Assembly: GCF_021602585.1 (NCBI RefSeq)
Contig: NZ_BQIP01000007.1
Coordinates: forward strand, 62,001-126,000
Length of the DNA: 64,000 bases
Direction of reading: 5' to 3'
Origin: Pseudomonas faucium
Lineage (GTDB): Bacteria > Pseudomonadota > Gammaproteobacteria > Pseudomonadales > Pseudomonadaceae
Part shown: positions 8,410-16,377 of the stretch, in pieces
Numbering within the stretch: the stretch's first letter is position 1
Layout of the letters: each line of letters opens with the position of its first letter
Program-made: the position numbers and the translations under genes
The notes under the pieces: model-generated
Told to the model about the DNA's origin: nothing
Databases searched by the model: none
The model's input: the letters and a program-made list of their open reading frames with translations, nothing else

Positions 8410-10985
8410 GACTTGTTCTTGCTCTTGCGTGGCGCGCCGGACTTCGGCGGGCCTTTACGGTGCTTGGTCGGCTTGCCGGACGGCTTGGCGCCCTTCTCCG
8501 ACTTGCTGCTGGCGTGGCCGCCGGTGCGCGCCTCGCTCATCAGCGCCTTCTTCATCTCGCGGCTCTTGCGCACTTCGGCGTTGCGCTGCACAGCGTCCTT
8601 GGGGAAGTACGCTTCAGCGGCTTCGCTCTTGCGGCTGCGCGGCTTGGGCGTAGCCTTGGCCTCCACCACCGGCGGCTGCTCGGGCTTGTCGGCGGCAGGT
8701 GCGGCGCCACGGCCCTTGCGGCCGATCGGTGCGGCGAGCTGCTGCTCGGACACTTCGAAGTCGATCTTGCGCTCGTCGAGGTCGACGCGCATGACCTTCA
8801 CCTCGATGGTGTCGCCCAGGCGGAAGCTGCGCCCGGTACGCTCACCCGACAGGCGGTGGTGCACAGGGTCGAAGTGGTAGTAGTCGCCCGGCAGCGCACT
8901 GACGTGCACCAGGCCTTCCACGTAGATATCGGTCAGCTCGACGAACAGGCCGAAACCGGTGACGGCGGTGATCACGCCCGGGAAGGTCTCGCCCACGCGG
9001 TCTTTCATGAACTCGCACTTGAGCCAGTTGACCACGTCGCGAGTGGCTTCGTCGGCGCGGCGCTCGGTCATCGAGCATTGCTCGCCAAGCTGGTCAAGGG
9101 TATTCACGTCGTAGGGGTAGATACGCGCCTTGGGAATGCTCATGGCGCCGGCACGCTTGACGTGCGGGGTATCGACCTTGGAGCGGATGATGCTGCGGAT
9201 GGCGCGGTGCACCAGCAAGTCCGGGTAACGGCGGATCGGCGAGGTGAAGTGGGTGTACGCCTCGTAGTTCAAACCGAAGTGACCGTTGTTGTCGGTGCTG
9301 TACACCGCCTGGCTCAACGAGCGCAGCATCACGGTCTGGATCAGGTGGAAGTCCGGGCGCTCGGCGATGCTCGCCAGCAGGGCCTGGTAGTCCTTGGGCG
9401 ATGGGTCCTTGCCCTTGTGCAGGCTCAGGCCCAGCTCGCCGAGGAAGGCGCGCAGCTTTTCCAGGCGCTCCGGCGGCGGGCCGTCGTGCACGCGGTACAG
9501 CGCCGGCACACCATGCTTGTGGAGGAATTCGGCGGTGGCGACGTTGGCCGCCAGCATGCATTCCTCGATCAGCTTGTGGGCATCGTTGCGCACGGTCGGG
9601 CGGATTTCCGCGATCTTGCGCTCGGCACCGAAGATGATGCGGGTTTCCTGGGTCTCGAAGTCGATGGCGCCACGCACATGGCGCGCATCCACCAGCACCT
9701 TGTACAGGTTGTACAGGTTCTTCAGGTCCGGCACGACCGCCTTGTATTCCTCGCGCAGGGCCTTGCCCTCACGGGTACGGGCATGCTCGAGCATGCTGCT
9801 GACCTTGTTGTAGGTCAGGCGCGCATGGGAGTGGATCACCCCTTCGTAGAACTGGTAGTCGACCATCTGCCCGGCTTTGTTGATGGTCATTTCGCAGACC
9901 ATGGCCAGGCGATCGACGTGCGGGTTCAGCGAGCACAGCCCGTTGGACAGCTCTTCGGGGAGCATCGGCACCACGCGCTCGGGGAAGTACACCGAGTTGC
10001 CGCGCTGCTGGGCCTCGACGTCCAGGGCCGAACCCAGGCGCACGTAGCTCGACACGTCGGCGATGGCCACGTACAGGCGCCAGCCACCGGAGAACAGGCG
10101 CAGCTTGCCCAGCGGTTCGCAATAGACGGCATCGTCGAAGTCGCGGGCGTCCTCGCCGTCGATGGTGACGAACGGCAGGTGGCGCAGGTCGATGCGCTTT
10201 TCCTTGTCCTTCTCTTCGACTTCGGAGCGGAACTTGCGCGCTTCCTTGATCACGTCCTGCGGCCAGACGTGCGGGATATCGTAGCTGCGCAGGGCAACGT
10301 CGATTTCCATGCCCGGCGCCATGTAGTTGCCGATGACCTCGACCACGTCGCCTTGCGGCTGGAAGCGTGGGGTCGGCCAGTGGGTGATCTTGATCTCGAC
10401 GAACTGGCCGATCTTGGCGCCGCCGTTACGCCCGGCGGTCACCAGCACTTCCTGCTGGATCTTCGGGTTGTCCGGGGTCACGTAGCCGATGCCGCCTTCT
10501 TCGAAGTAGCGGCCCACCACGCTTTCATGGGCGCGGGAGATGACCTCGACCAGCACGCCTTCGCGCCGGCCACGGCGGTCCACGCCGGAGACCCGCGCCA
10601 GGGCGCGGTCGCCATCGAACACCAGGCGCATCTGCGACGGGCTGAGGAACAGGTCGTCGCTGCCATCGTCAGGAATAAGGAAGCCGAAGCCATCGCGGTG
10701 GCCCGAGACACGGCCGCAGATCAGGTCCAGCTTGTCTACCGGGGCATAAGTGCCGCGCCGGGTATAGATAAGCTGGCCGTCACGCTCCATGGCACGCAGG
10801 CGGCGGCGCAGGGCTTCGATCTGGTCTTCTTCGTGAAGACCGAACTCTGCCGCCAGCTCCTCGCGCGCCGCTGGCTCACCACGGTCGGCAAGGCGCTGCA
10901 GGATCAGCTCACGGCTGGGAATGGGGTTGTCGTATTTTTCCGCTTCGCGAGCGGCCTCGGGATCGAGGGATTGCCAATCGGCCAT
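8406..10985 (-). CDS. rnr: Ribonuclease R
   Basis: Processive 3'-5' exoribonuclease that degrades structured RNA and matures or turns over rRNA. At 859 residues it has the full architecture: an N-terminal helix-turn-helix region (ADRGEPAAREELAAEFGL), cold-shock domains, an RNB catalytic domain with the metal-binding Asp cluster in DGEDARDFDDAV (about 277-288), an S1 domain (PGVITAVTGFGLFVELTDIY) and a Lys/Arg-rich tail (ending RKGPPKSGAPRKSKNKS). It is first in an rnr-rlmB pair. Confidence 0.97.
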   Translation of the reverse strand: MADWQSLDPEAAREAEKYDNPIPSRELILQRLADRGEPAAREELAAEFGLHEEDQIEALRRRLRAMERDGQLIYTRRGTYAPVDKLDLICGRVSGHRDGFGFLIPDDGSDDLFLSPSQMRLVFDGDRALARVSGVDRRGRREGVLVEVISRAHESVVGRYFEEGGIGYVTPDNPKIQQEVLVTAGRNGGAKIGQFVEIKITHWPTPRFQPQGDVVEVIGNYMAPGMEIDVALRSYDIPHVWPQDVIKEARKFRSEVEEKDKEKRIDLRHLPFVTIDGEDARDFDDAVYCEPLGKLRLFSGGWRLYVAIADVSSYVRLGSALDVEAQQRGNSVYFPERVVPMLPEELSNGLCSLNPHVDRLAMVCEMTINKAGQMVDYQFYEGVIHSHARLTYNKVSSMLEHARTREGKALREEYKAVVPDLKNLYNLYKVLVDARHVRGAIDFETQETRIIFGAERKIAEIRPTVRNDAHKLIEECMLAANVATAEFLHKHGVPALYRVHDGPPPERLEKLRAFLGELGLSLHKGKDPSPKDYQALLASIAERPDFHLIQTVMLRSLSQAVYSTDNNGHFGLNYEAYTHFTSPIRRYPDLLVHRAIRSIIRSKVDTPHVKRAGAMSIPKARIYPYDVNTLDQLGEQCSMTERRADEATRDVVNWLKCEFMKDRVGETFPGVITAVTGFGLFVELTDIYVEGLVHVSALPGDYYHFDPVHHRLSGERTGRSFRLGDTIEVKVMRVDLDERKIDFEVSEQQLAAPIGRKGRGAAPAADKPEQPPVVEAKATPKPRSRKSEAAEAYFPKDAVQRNAEVRKSREMKKALMSEARTGGHASSKSEKGAKPSGKPTKHRKGPPKSGAPRKSKNKS

Positions 10986-11147
10986 CAGAAGGGGTTCACC
11001 TTGGGGTATATAGATAGGAATTCTGGCATAGGCGTATTGAAACCGGAAATGTCAGCCTTGGACAGCCCCAACGGCATGTCCTGCGAGCAGCAATAGGGCT
11101 GTGGAATCAACAAGTTGAATTTTTTGAAATTTTTTTCGATTGGGGGC

Positions 11148-11176
11148 TTTACAGCCCTCGGGAGCGTCCGTATAGT
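11148..11176 (+). promoter_or_regulatory. Strong sigma-70 promoter for the tRNA-Leu genes
   Basis: TTTACA, a 17-base spacer, TATAGT. An AT-rich stretch (AATTTTTTGAAATTTTTTT, 11119-11137) just upstream looks like an UP element, typical of stable-RNA promoters. The predicted start is near 11183, about 75 nt before the first tRNA. Confidence 0.85.
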
Positions 11177-11256
11177 GCGCACCACAACGACGGACAACCC
11201 CGAAGTTGTAGTAGAGATGAACGACGCTGTAAAGCATCTTGTAGTCTCGAATGTGT

Positions 11257-11343
11257 GCCCAGGTGGCGGAATTGGTAGACGCGCTGGTTTCAGGTATCAG
11301 TGACCGCAAGGTCGTGGAAGTTCGAGTCTTCTCCTGGGCACCA
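11257..11343 (+). tRNA. tRNA-Leu (anticodon CAG), copy 1
   Basis: 87-nt class II tRNA with the acceptor GCCCAGG paired to CCTGGGC, discriminator A, and encoded CCA. The anticodon arm CTGGT-TTCAGGT-ATCAG gives anticodon CAG, which reads CUG. The T-arm GTTCGAGTC and a long variable arm are present. It is identical to the copy at 11431. Confidence 0.96.
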
Positions 11344-11352
11344 AGTATTTCA

Positions 11353-11380
11353 AGTAACAGATGACCAAGGATCTGTTACT
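11353..11380 (+). other. Perfect hairpin in the spacer between the tRNA genes
   Basis: AGTAACAGAT, 8-base loop, ATCTGTTACT. There is no T-tract, so this is more probably a processing or stability hairpin in the precursor than a terminator. Confidence 0.5.
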
Positions 11381-11430
11381 ACTGTGTGAAAGCGATCGAT
11401 AGTCGCCTTCATCAGCTGATGTAAAGCTTT

Positions 11431-11517
11431 GCCCAGGTGGCGGAATTGGTAGACGCGCTGGTTTCAGGTATCAGTGACCGCAAGGTCGTGGAAGTTCGAG
11501 TCTTCTCCTGGGCACCA
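11431..11517 (+). tRNA. tRNA-Leu (anticodon CAG), copy 2
   Basis: Exact 87-nt repeat of the copy at 11257, including the CCA end, 87 nt downstream in the same transcript. Tandem identical copies suit the heavy use of CUG in this GC-rich genome. Confidence 0.96.
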
Positions 11518-11524
11518 TACAAAA

Positions 11525-11552
11525 ACCCACTAGCTTGCTAGTGGGTTTTTTC
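11525..11552 (+). terminator. Rho-independent terminator after the tRNA-Leu pair
   Basis: ACCCACTAG-CTTG-CTAGTGGGT hairpin (9 bp, 4-base loop) followed by a T-tract, 7 nt after the second CCA. Confidence 0.95.
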
Positions 11553-11644
11553 TTGCCTGCGATTTAACCCCTCCCCCACTCGCAGCGCCTGTGCAGCCCT
11601 TGCACCATGGTCTGCCCATGAATTTCTCGTCACCCGGCCACTTG

Positions 11645-11672
11645 AGAAACGATTTCGTTTACCATTGTTTCT
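11645..11672. promoter_or_regulatory. Nested palindromes upstream of the iron transporter, candidate operator
   Basis: AAACGATTTCGTTT (11647-11660) is a perfect palindrome, nested in an AGAAAC...GTTTCT inverted pair. It lies 33-60 bases before the ATG of the ferric-type binding protein. It matches the 19-base Fur consensus at only about 10 positions, so Fur is possible but weakly supported. Confidence 0.3.
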
Positions 11673-11704
11673 GAATATGTAGCCGTAAGCGAGGAAGTAC
11701 CCGC

Positions 11705-12718
11705 ATGACGATCCGTCCGCAACCGCTGATGCGCACCCTGGCCGCCGCAGTTCTGAGCCTGGTGATCGGCGCTCCGGCCGCCATGGCAGACGACCCGGTC
11801 ACCCTGACCATGTACAACGGTCAGCACAAGGAAATCGGCGAAGCCATCGCCAAGGCCTACGAGGCCAAGACCGGCATCCACATCAATATCCGCAAGGGCA
11901 GCAGCAACCAGCTGGCCAGCCAGATCATCGAGGAAGGCGACCGCTCGCCGGCCGACATCATCTATACCGAAGAATCCCCACCCCTGAACAACCTGGGCGA
12001 GCTGGGCCTGCTGGCGAAGATCGACGACGCCACGCTGAACATGCTGCCCAAGGAGTACGTGGGCGCCAACGGCACCTGGATGGGCGTGACCGCACGCACC
12101 CGGGTGGTGGTGTTCAACCCCAAGAAGGTCGACGAGAAAGACCTGCCGACCACCGTGATGGATTTCGCCGGCCCCGAATGGGAAGGCCGCGTCGGCTACG
12201 TGCCGACCAGCGGTGCCTTCCAGGAACAGGCCGTGGCCATCCTCAAGATGCACGGGCGTGAAGCCACCGAAGAATGGCTGACCGGCCTGAAAGCCTTCGG
12301 CAAGACCTACACCAACAACATGGTGGCCTTGAAGGCCGTGGAAAAAGGCGAAGTCGCCGCCGTGCTGGTGAACAACTACTACTGGTACGCCCTGGAGCGC
12401 GAGCGCGGCAAGCTCGATTCCAAGCTGTACTACCTGGCCGACGGCGACGCCGGCAACCTGGTGACCATCTCGGGCGCAGGCGCGGTCAAGGCCAGCAAGC
12501 ATCCGAAGGAAGCCCAGGCCCTGCTCAACTGGATGGCCAGCGAAGAAGGCCAGCGCGTGATCACCCAGACCACCGCCGAATACCCACTGCACAAGGGCAT
12601 GGTTTCCGACCGCGGCCTGAAGCCGTTCGAAGACCTGCGCCCGCCAAAGATCTCGCCAGCGGACCTTGGCAATGCCGAGGAAGCGATCGAGCTTGAACGC
12701 GAGGTCGGCCTGCTCTGA
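11705..12718 (+). CDS. Ferric-iron ABC transporter, periplasmic binding protein
   Basis: FbpA/AfuA/SfuA-type solute-binding protein of 337 residues. The signal peptide is about 1-28 (ending PAAMA|DDPV). The mature protein opens with VTLTMYNGQHKEIGEAIAKA, characteristic of the family. An adjacent Tyr pair in VNNYYWYAL (around 225-226) matches the position of the Fe(III)-ligating tyrosines of FbpA. It shares a TGATG stop/start with the permease gene, so the two form an operon. No ATPase gene adjoins; an unlinked or shared NTP-binding subunit is presumed. Substrate assignment rests on family resemblance. Confidence 0.88.
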   Translation: MTIRPQPLMRTLAAAVLSLVIGAPAAMADDPVTLTMYNGQHKEIGEAIAKAYEAKTGIHINIRKGSSNQLASQIIEEGDRSPADIIYTEESPPLNNLGELGLLAKIDDATLNMLPKEYVGANGTWMGVTARTRVVVFNPKKVDEKDLPTTVMDFAGPEWEGRVGYVPTSGAFQEQAVAILKMHGREATEEWLTGLKAFGKTYTNNMVALKAVEKGEVAAVLVNNYYWYALERERGKLDSKLYYLADGDAGNLVTISGAGAVKASKHPKEAQALLNWMASEEGQRVITQTTAEYPLHKGMVSDRGLKPFEDLRPPKISPADLGNAEEAIELEREVGLL

Positions 12719-14283
12719 TGACTGCCGCCCTGTCCCAGCCGGCGCCGGTACGTTTCGTGCCGCGCCGCAAGCGCCCCTCCATCTGGGTGGTGCTGCCCGT
12801 GCTGTTCCTGGTGGCGATGAGCTTGCTGCCATTGCTGTACGTCGCCATGAAAGCCTGGGAAGCCGGCTGGCGCGAAGCGCTGCACCTGCTCTGGCGGCCA
12901 TTCGTCTGGGGCCTGATGCGCAACACCCTGATGCTGATGGTCGGGGTGACGCTGGCCTGCATGGTGGTCGGCATGGCGCTGGCCTGGTTGCTCGAACGCA
13001 GCAACCTGCCAGGCCGCCGGCTGTGGGGCGTGGTGCTGTGCCTGCCGTTCGCCGTGCCGTCGTTCGTCAGCAGCTTTACCTGGGTATCGCTGAGCTCGGA
13101 CTTCGAAGGCCTGGGCGGGGCAATCATGGTCATGGCGCTGTCCAAGTACCCACTGGTGTTCCTGCCGGTGGCCGCGACCCTGCGCAACCTCGACACCTCG
13201 CTGGAGGAGTCGGCGCGCACCCTGGGCTGCAGCCGCTGGGGCGTGTTCACCAAGGTCACCCTGCCGCTGCTGTGGCCGTCGATGCTTGGCGGTGCGCTGT
13301 TGATTGCCCTGCACATGCTGGTGGAGTTCGGCGCCCTGTCGATTCTCGGCCTGCAGACCTTCACCACGGCGATCTACCAGCAGTTCGAGCTGGAGTTCAG
13401 CAACGCCAACGCGGCCATGCTGTCGGCGGTGTTGCTGGCGCTGTGCCTGGTGATGCTGTGGCTGGAACTGAAGGTACGCGGCAAGGCCCGCCACGTGCGC
13501 ATCGGCCAGGGCGTGGCGCGCCGGGCGCAACCGGTACGCCTGCGTGGCTGGACGCCGCTGGCGCAGCTGTTCTGCCTGGGGCTCGCAATACTGGGCAGCG
13601 GCATTCCACTGGCCATGCTCGGCTATTGGCTGAGCGTGGGTTCTTCTGCAGCCTTCCCGGTGGCGGCGATCAGCAAGGCGCTGCTTACCTCGCTGTCGGT
13701 GTCGCTGGGCGGCGCAGGGTTCTGCGTACTGCTGGCGTTGCCGGTAAGCTTCCTGGTGGTGCGCTACAAGGGCCGCCTGGCGCTCTGGGCCGAGCGCCTG
13801 CCGTACCTGCTGCACGCCCTGCCCGGCCTGGTGATCGCGCTGACCCTGGTGGTGTTCGCATTGCACTATGTGCCGGCGCTGTACCAGACCACTGCACTGT
13901 TGCTGCTGGCCTATGCGCTGCTGTTCCTGCCTCTGGCGCAGGCCCCGGTGCGCACTGCCCTGAACAAGGCCTCGCCGACGCTGGAAGAAGCGGCCCGCAC
14001 CCTGGGTGCCAGCAGCTTTGCGGCGTTCTGCCGGGTGACCCTGCCGATCATCTTCCCTGCCCTGGCAGCCGCCTTCGCCCTGGTGTTCCTCGATGCCATG
14101 AAGGAGCTGACTGCCACCCTGCTGCTCAGCCCGACGGGCATGACCACCCTGGCCACAGAGGTCTGGGCGCATACCGCCAACGTTGAGTTTGCGGCGGCGG
14201 CGCCTTATGCGGCGTTGTTGATTGTGGTGTCGGGGTTGCCGGTTTATCTGCTGACTACGCGGATGTATTTGAACAAGGCGTGA
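12718..14283 (+). CDS. Ferric-iron ABC transporter, fused double permease
   Basis: FbpB/SfuB-type inner-membrane permease of 521 residues with about 12 membrane segments in two homologous halves. Each half carries the EAA loop that docks the ATPase: EESARTLGCSRWGVFTKVTL near 160-180 and EEAARTLGASSFAAFCRVTL near 423-443. Its ATG overlaps the TGA of the binding-protein gene by one base. Downstream lies an inverted repeat and then the convergent T6SS module, so the operon has no ATP-binding gene within the window. Confidence 0.9.
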   Translation: MTAALSQPAPVRFVPRRKRPSIWVVLPVLFLVAMSLLPLLYVAMKAWEAGWREALHLLWRPFVWGLMRNTLMLMVGVTLACMVVGMALAWLLERSNLPGRRLWGVVLCLPFAVPSFVSSFTWVSLSSDFEGLGGAIMVMALSKYPLVFLPVAATLRNLDTSLEESARTLGCSRWGVFTKVTLPLLWPSMLGGALLIALHMLVEFGALSILGLQTFTTAIYQQFELEFSNANAAMLSAVLLALCLVMLWLELKVRGKARHVRIGQGVARRAQPVRLRGWTPLAQLFCLGLAILGSGIPLAMLGYWLSVGSSAAFPVAAISKALLTSLSVSLGGAGFCVLLALPVSFLVVRYKGRLALWAERLPYLLHALPGLVIALTLVVFALHYVPALYQTTALLLLAYALLFLPLAQAPVRTALNKASPTLEEAARTLGASSFAAFCRVTLPIIFPALAAAFALVFLDAMKELTATLLLSPTGMTTLATEVWAHTANVEFAAAAPYAALLIVVSGLPVYLLTTRMYLNKA

Positions 14284-14289
14284 GAGTGA

Positions 14290-14314
14290 ATCCAGGCTGG
14301 CGAGCAGCCTGGAT
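14290..14314 (+). terminator. Hairpin after the permease gene, possible terminator
   Basis: ATCCAGGCTG-GCGAG-CAGCCTGGAT, a perfect 10-bp stem, followed only by TATTG. It lies between the convergent permease and immunity genes and could serve both strands; the weak T-tract lowers confidence. Confidence 0.55.
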
Positions 14315-14335
14315 TATTGAACGACACACACGAGC

Positions 14336-14710
14336 TTACCTCCAGTACTCTATCCAAACAAAAAAAAGCACAATCAGTGCAATCAGCAAAATTTGTACAG
14401 TCCACAAACGCACTAACAGCCTCTGCAGGTCGTCGGGAGCCTTGCTAACGTCCTCACTATCCAATAGACCCTTTCGAAGGCTAAAATATTTCATAGATAG
14501 CATTGCAGAAATCGACCCTAGCCGCATGACTTTCCCGAGCAACCCAGCATGAGAATATATTTCTCTATTCACAACCACCATTCGGCTATTTGACAAGCTT
14601 GATTCGATACGCTCCAGATATCGATACGCAACAAATATCCACACACCAAACATAAAGAACGGCGAAATAATTACAAACACACCAAGCACGGCTAAATGCA
14701 AGTTGCTCAT
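14336..14710 (-). CDS. Two-helix membrane protein, probable immunity protein to the adjacent effector
   Basis: 124 residues with two clear membrane segments, one at the N-terminus (about 4-29, LAVLGVFVIISPFFMFGVWIF) and one at the C-terminus (about 98-121, IALIVLFFVWIEYW), around a polar middle section. I recognise no named family. Its ATG overlaps the effector TGA by 4 nt (ATGA), so the two are translationally coupled. An inner-membrane immunity protein is what a pore-forming effector requires. The gene is markedly AT-rich: the row 14341-14400 has 21 G/C of 60, against 39 of 60 in a row of the neighbouring permease. Function is inferred from position, topology and coupling. Confidence 0.72.
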   Translation of the reverse strand: MSNLHLAVLGVFVIISPFFMFGVWIFVAYRYLERIESSLSNSRMVVVNREIYSHAGLLGKVMRLGSISAMLSMKYFSLRKGLLDSEDVSKAPDDLQRLLVRLWTVQILLIALIVLFFVWIEYWR

Positions 14711-15678
14711 CGCACAGCCTCATACAAAATCTCCCCCACCCTTTCCCCCAACATGTCGCCAAACTCACCACCCACAATACCTCCAGCCGCACCACCCAAC
14801 ACCACGCATGTGAGGGTTGCCGCTCCACCGGTGGGAATACCTAAAGCAACACATGCAATTGGCCCCAATACGCCCCCGACATGTCCACCGATTCCTCCTA
14901 GCCCCAAGCCCGCAACTAGCGAACTCCTATCTACATATTTAGCCTTTCTACAATCCTCTTCCCGCCCAAGTACGCAAGCGTTACGAATGGACAGTTCGGT
15001 TGACGCCACATCAAGCGCCATCCCTAAATACGTCCCTTTCTTTACCCAACTAGCCGCCTTCGCCACACCGGATATCTTTTCTGCATAACCTTTAATTTCA
15101 GCGCTGCGGACAAATCTTTTGGTAGATATATTCAACGCATGCTTTATTTTACCCCGATTGCGCAACCCTGCCCCATACGCAGCCATACTATCTAGCTGCG
15201 CCTCCAACTTCAAAAACAACGTTGTACGTTTTACGTAAAATTCATCACGCGCTTTCAACGTGCCTTGATGCAAATAATCTCGGTGTAGCTGCTCTATCTC
15301 TCCTAACGTTTTCCTGATAGCTTCAAGATGTTTGCTCCAGGCGTCACTAGCTGTACCAGCGCCGATGGAAACACGAGCCAGCAGGCTCTGAAGTAGCTCA
15401 AAGTTCTCCAGAAGGAACCCGTCAATCCCACCGCCGTTCAATTCGATGTCAAGGTGTATACCTAACGCCTTACCCATGAGAAATGCCTCATGAGCAGTAC
15501 AGGATGGCGTGCTTGGGTCACCCACGATTATCAGTTCGCCAGGGAAAACAACAGTGTTGGCGATATGCGCATTCAACACATCAAACTTTGCCCGCTGATT
15601 CGCATTCATGGGTGTATCGGCCTTCAGCGACCCATAGGACTGCGCTTGCGGATTAATGTAGCTACGTGCCTGAGTCAT
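14707..15678 (-). CDS. Putative T6SS effector with C-terminal glycine-zipper (pore-forming type)
   Basis: 323 residues without a signal peptide. The first two thirds are mostly helical and match no family I know. The last 75 residues are extremely Gly/Ala-rich with GxxxG repeats: GLGLGGIGGHVGGVLG (about 257-272), then LGGAAGGIVGGEFGDMLGE (about 294-312). Together they form two short hydrophobic segments. Such glycine zippers occur in membrane-perforating effectors such as P. aeruginosa Tse4. The gene starts 9 nt after the hcp stop with its own GAGGTG site, so Hcp is the likely carrier. Composition is AT-rich compared with hcp. Toxicity is inferred, not shown. Confidence 0.72.
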   Translation of the reverse strand: MTQARSYINPQAQSYGSLKADTPMNANQRAKFDVLNAHIANTVVFPGELIIVGDPSTPSCTAHEAFLMGKALGIHLDIELNGGGIDGFLLENFELLQSLLARVSIGAGTASDAWSKHLEAIRKTLGEIEQLHRDYLHQGTLKARDEFYVKRTTLFLKLEAQLDSMAAYGAGLRNRGKIKHALNISTKRFVRSAEIKGYAEKISGVAKAASWVKKGTYLGMALDVASTELSIRNACVLGREEDCRKAKYVDRSSLVAGLGLGGIGGHVGGVLGPIACVALGIPTGGAATLTCVVLGGAAGGIVGGEFGDMLGERVGEILYEAVR

Positions 15679-15687
15679 GGTTGCACC

Positions 15688-16176
15688 TCAAGCATATTTC
15701 TTGTTACTGATGCGATCCCAGCCGCCGGTCACATTGCCGCCGGCGCTGCCATCGAGGCGCTTCTGTCGCGTGTAGGTGGTCTTTATACGCCCGTAGTTCA
15801 GCTGGACCACTTCCATCGGCACCCCGGCGCTGGCGCTCTGAGTGTAGTCGGCGATGATCACTTCTTCGAGGACGACTTCGTAGTACTTGAGCTTGTCGCC
15901 GCCCGCACGGCACAGCACCAACTTCACTTCCTTCAGGTGCTGGCCGGCGCAGCTAGCTTCCAGCAGCTTGCAGCTGGCACTGTCCAAGTGCTTGGTGAAG
16001 GAGAAGTGGGTCAAGGTGGTGCGGCCTGATGACGCGCCGCCGGCGGAACTGGCGGTGGCAGAAGTGCTCTGGTTGGCACCGAACTTGTAGCCAGCAATCT
16101 CGATCCAGTTGGTGTATTGCTCGTCCAGTGCTTCGCCAGCAATTTCTGTGATTTGAATATAAGCATCGAAAGCCAT
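15688..16176 (-). CDS. hcp: Hcp family type VI secretion tube protein
   Basis: Hcp subunits form the hexameric rings of the T6SS inner tube and carry small effectors in their lumen. The 162-residue protein starts MAFDAYIQITEIAGE and shows the Hcp core HFSFTKHLDSAS, VKLVLCRAGGDKLKYYEVVL and a C-terminal GGWDRISNKKYA. ATG 16176 has a strong AAGGAG site; the frame extends 13 codons further upstream with no Hcp similarity. No tssB/C/K/M or vgrG genes are in the window, so this is an orphan hcp that must use a machine encoded elsewhere. Composition is GC-rich like the chromosome, unlike its two downstream partners. Confidence 0.93.
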   Translation of the reverse strand: MAFDAYIQITEIAGEALDEQYTNWIEIAGYKFGANQSTSATASSAGGASSGRTTLTHFSFTKHLDSASCKLLEASCAGQHLKEVKLVLCRAGGDKLKYYEVVLEEVIIADYTQSASAGVPMEVVQLNYGRIKTTYTRQKRLDGSAGGNVTGGWDRISNKKYA

Positions 16177-16178
16177 GC

Positions 16179-16195
16179 TTACCTCTCCTTGGTAA
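16179..16195 (-). promoter_or_regulatory. GGA-in-loop hairpin over the hcp ribosome-binding site (candidate RsmA/RsmE site)
   Basis: On the minus strand TTACC-AAGGAGA-GGTAA forms a 5-bp stem with the Shine-Dalgarno AAGGA exposed in a 7-base loop, ending 2 nt before the ATG. This is the classical form of a CsrA/Rsm binding site. Gac/Rsm control of T6SS genes is established in pseudomonads. Confidence 0.55.
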
Positions 16196-16207
16196 TGTTG
16201 GGCTGAT

Positions 16208-16233
16208 AACGACAATGCTCTGACATTGTCGTT
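16208..16233. promoter_or_regulatory. Perfect inverted repeat in the hcp leader
   Basis: AACGACAATG, 6-base loop, CATTGTCGTT, located 32-57 nt upstream of the hcp ATG. It may be an operator or an RNA hairpin; there is no T-tract on the hcp strand. The remainder of the leader to 16377 shows no convincing promoter. Confidence 0.5.
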
Positions 16234-16377
16234 TTGCAGTTGCGCCTGAATTGAGGCCGGTTGACACTAATTCCGAGTGCCAAGCCACGCAATAGCACGC
16301 ACCAACCAAGGCAAACTTTGGGAAATTGCCTACAAGGTCCGGTAAGAATTCTGATTTATCGAGTAAGAATATGTTTC

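Noticed and set aside
8460-11096. An 878-codon open frame antisense to rnr
   Set aside because: Same explanation: no recognisable motif, while the opposite strand encodes an intact RNase R.
11353-11380. Terminator between the two tRNA-Leu genes
   Set aside because: The stem is perfect but there is no T-tract, and the second tRNA has no promoter of its own that I can see.
11645-11672. A confident Fur box in front of the iron transporter
   Set aside because: Only about 10 of 19 consensus positions agree. I kept it as an unassigned palindrome.
16280-16320. A sigma-54 promoter upstream of hcp (TGGTGCG...TTGC on the minus strand)
   Set aside because: The distance between the GG and GC elements is 13 rather than 12 bases and the -24 element has two mismatches.
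14284-16377. Prophage or transposon carrying the T6SS module
   Set aside because: No integrase, transposase, tRNA attachment duplication or terminal repeats are visible around it; the tandem tRNA-Leu genes 3 kb away are intact duplicates, not attachment remnants.
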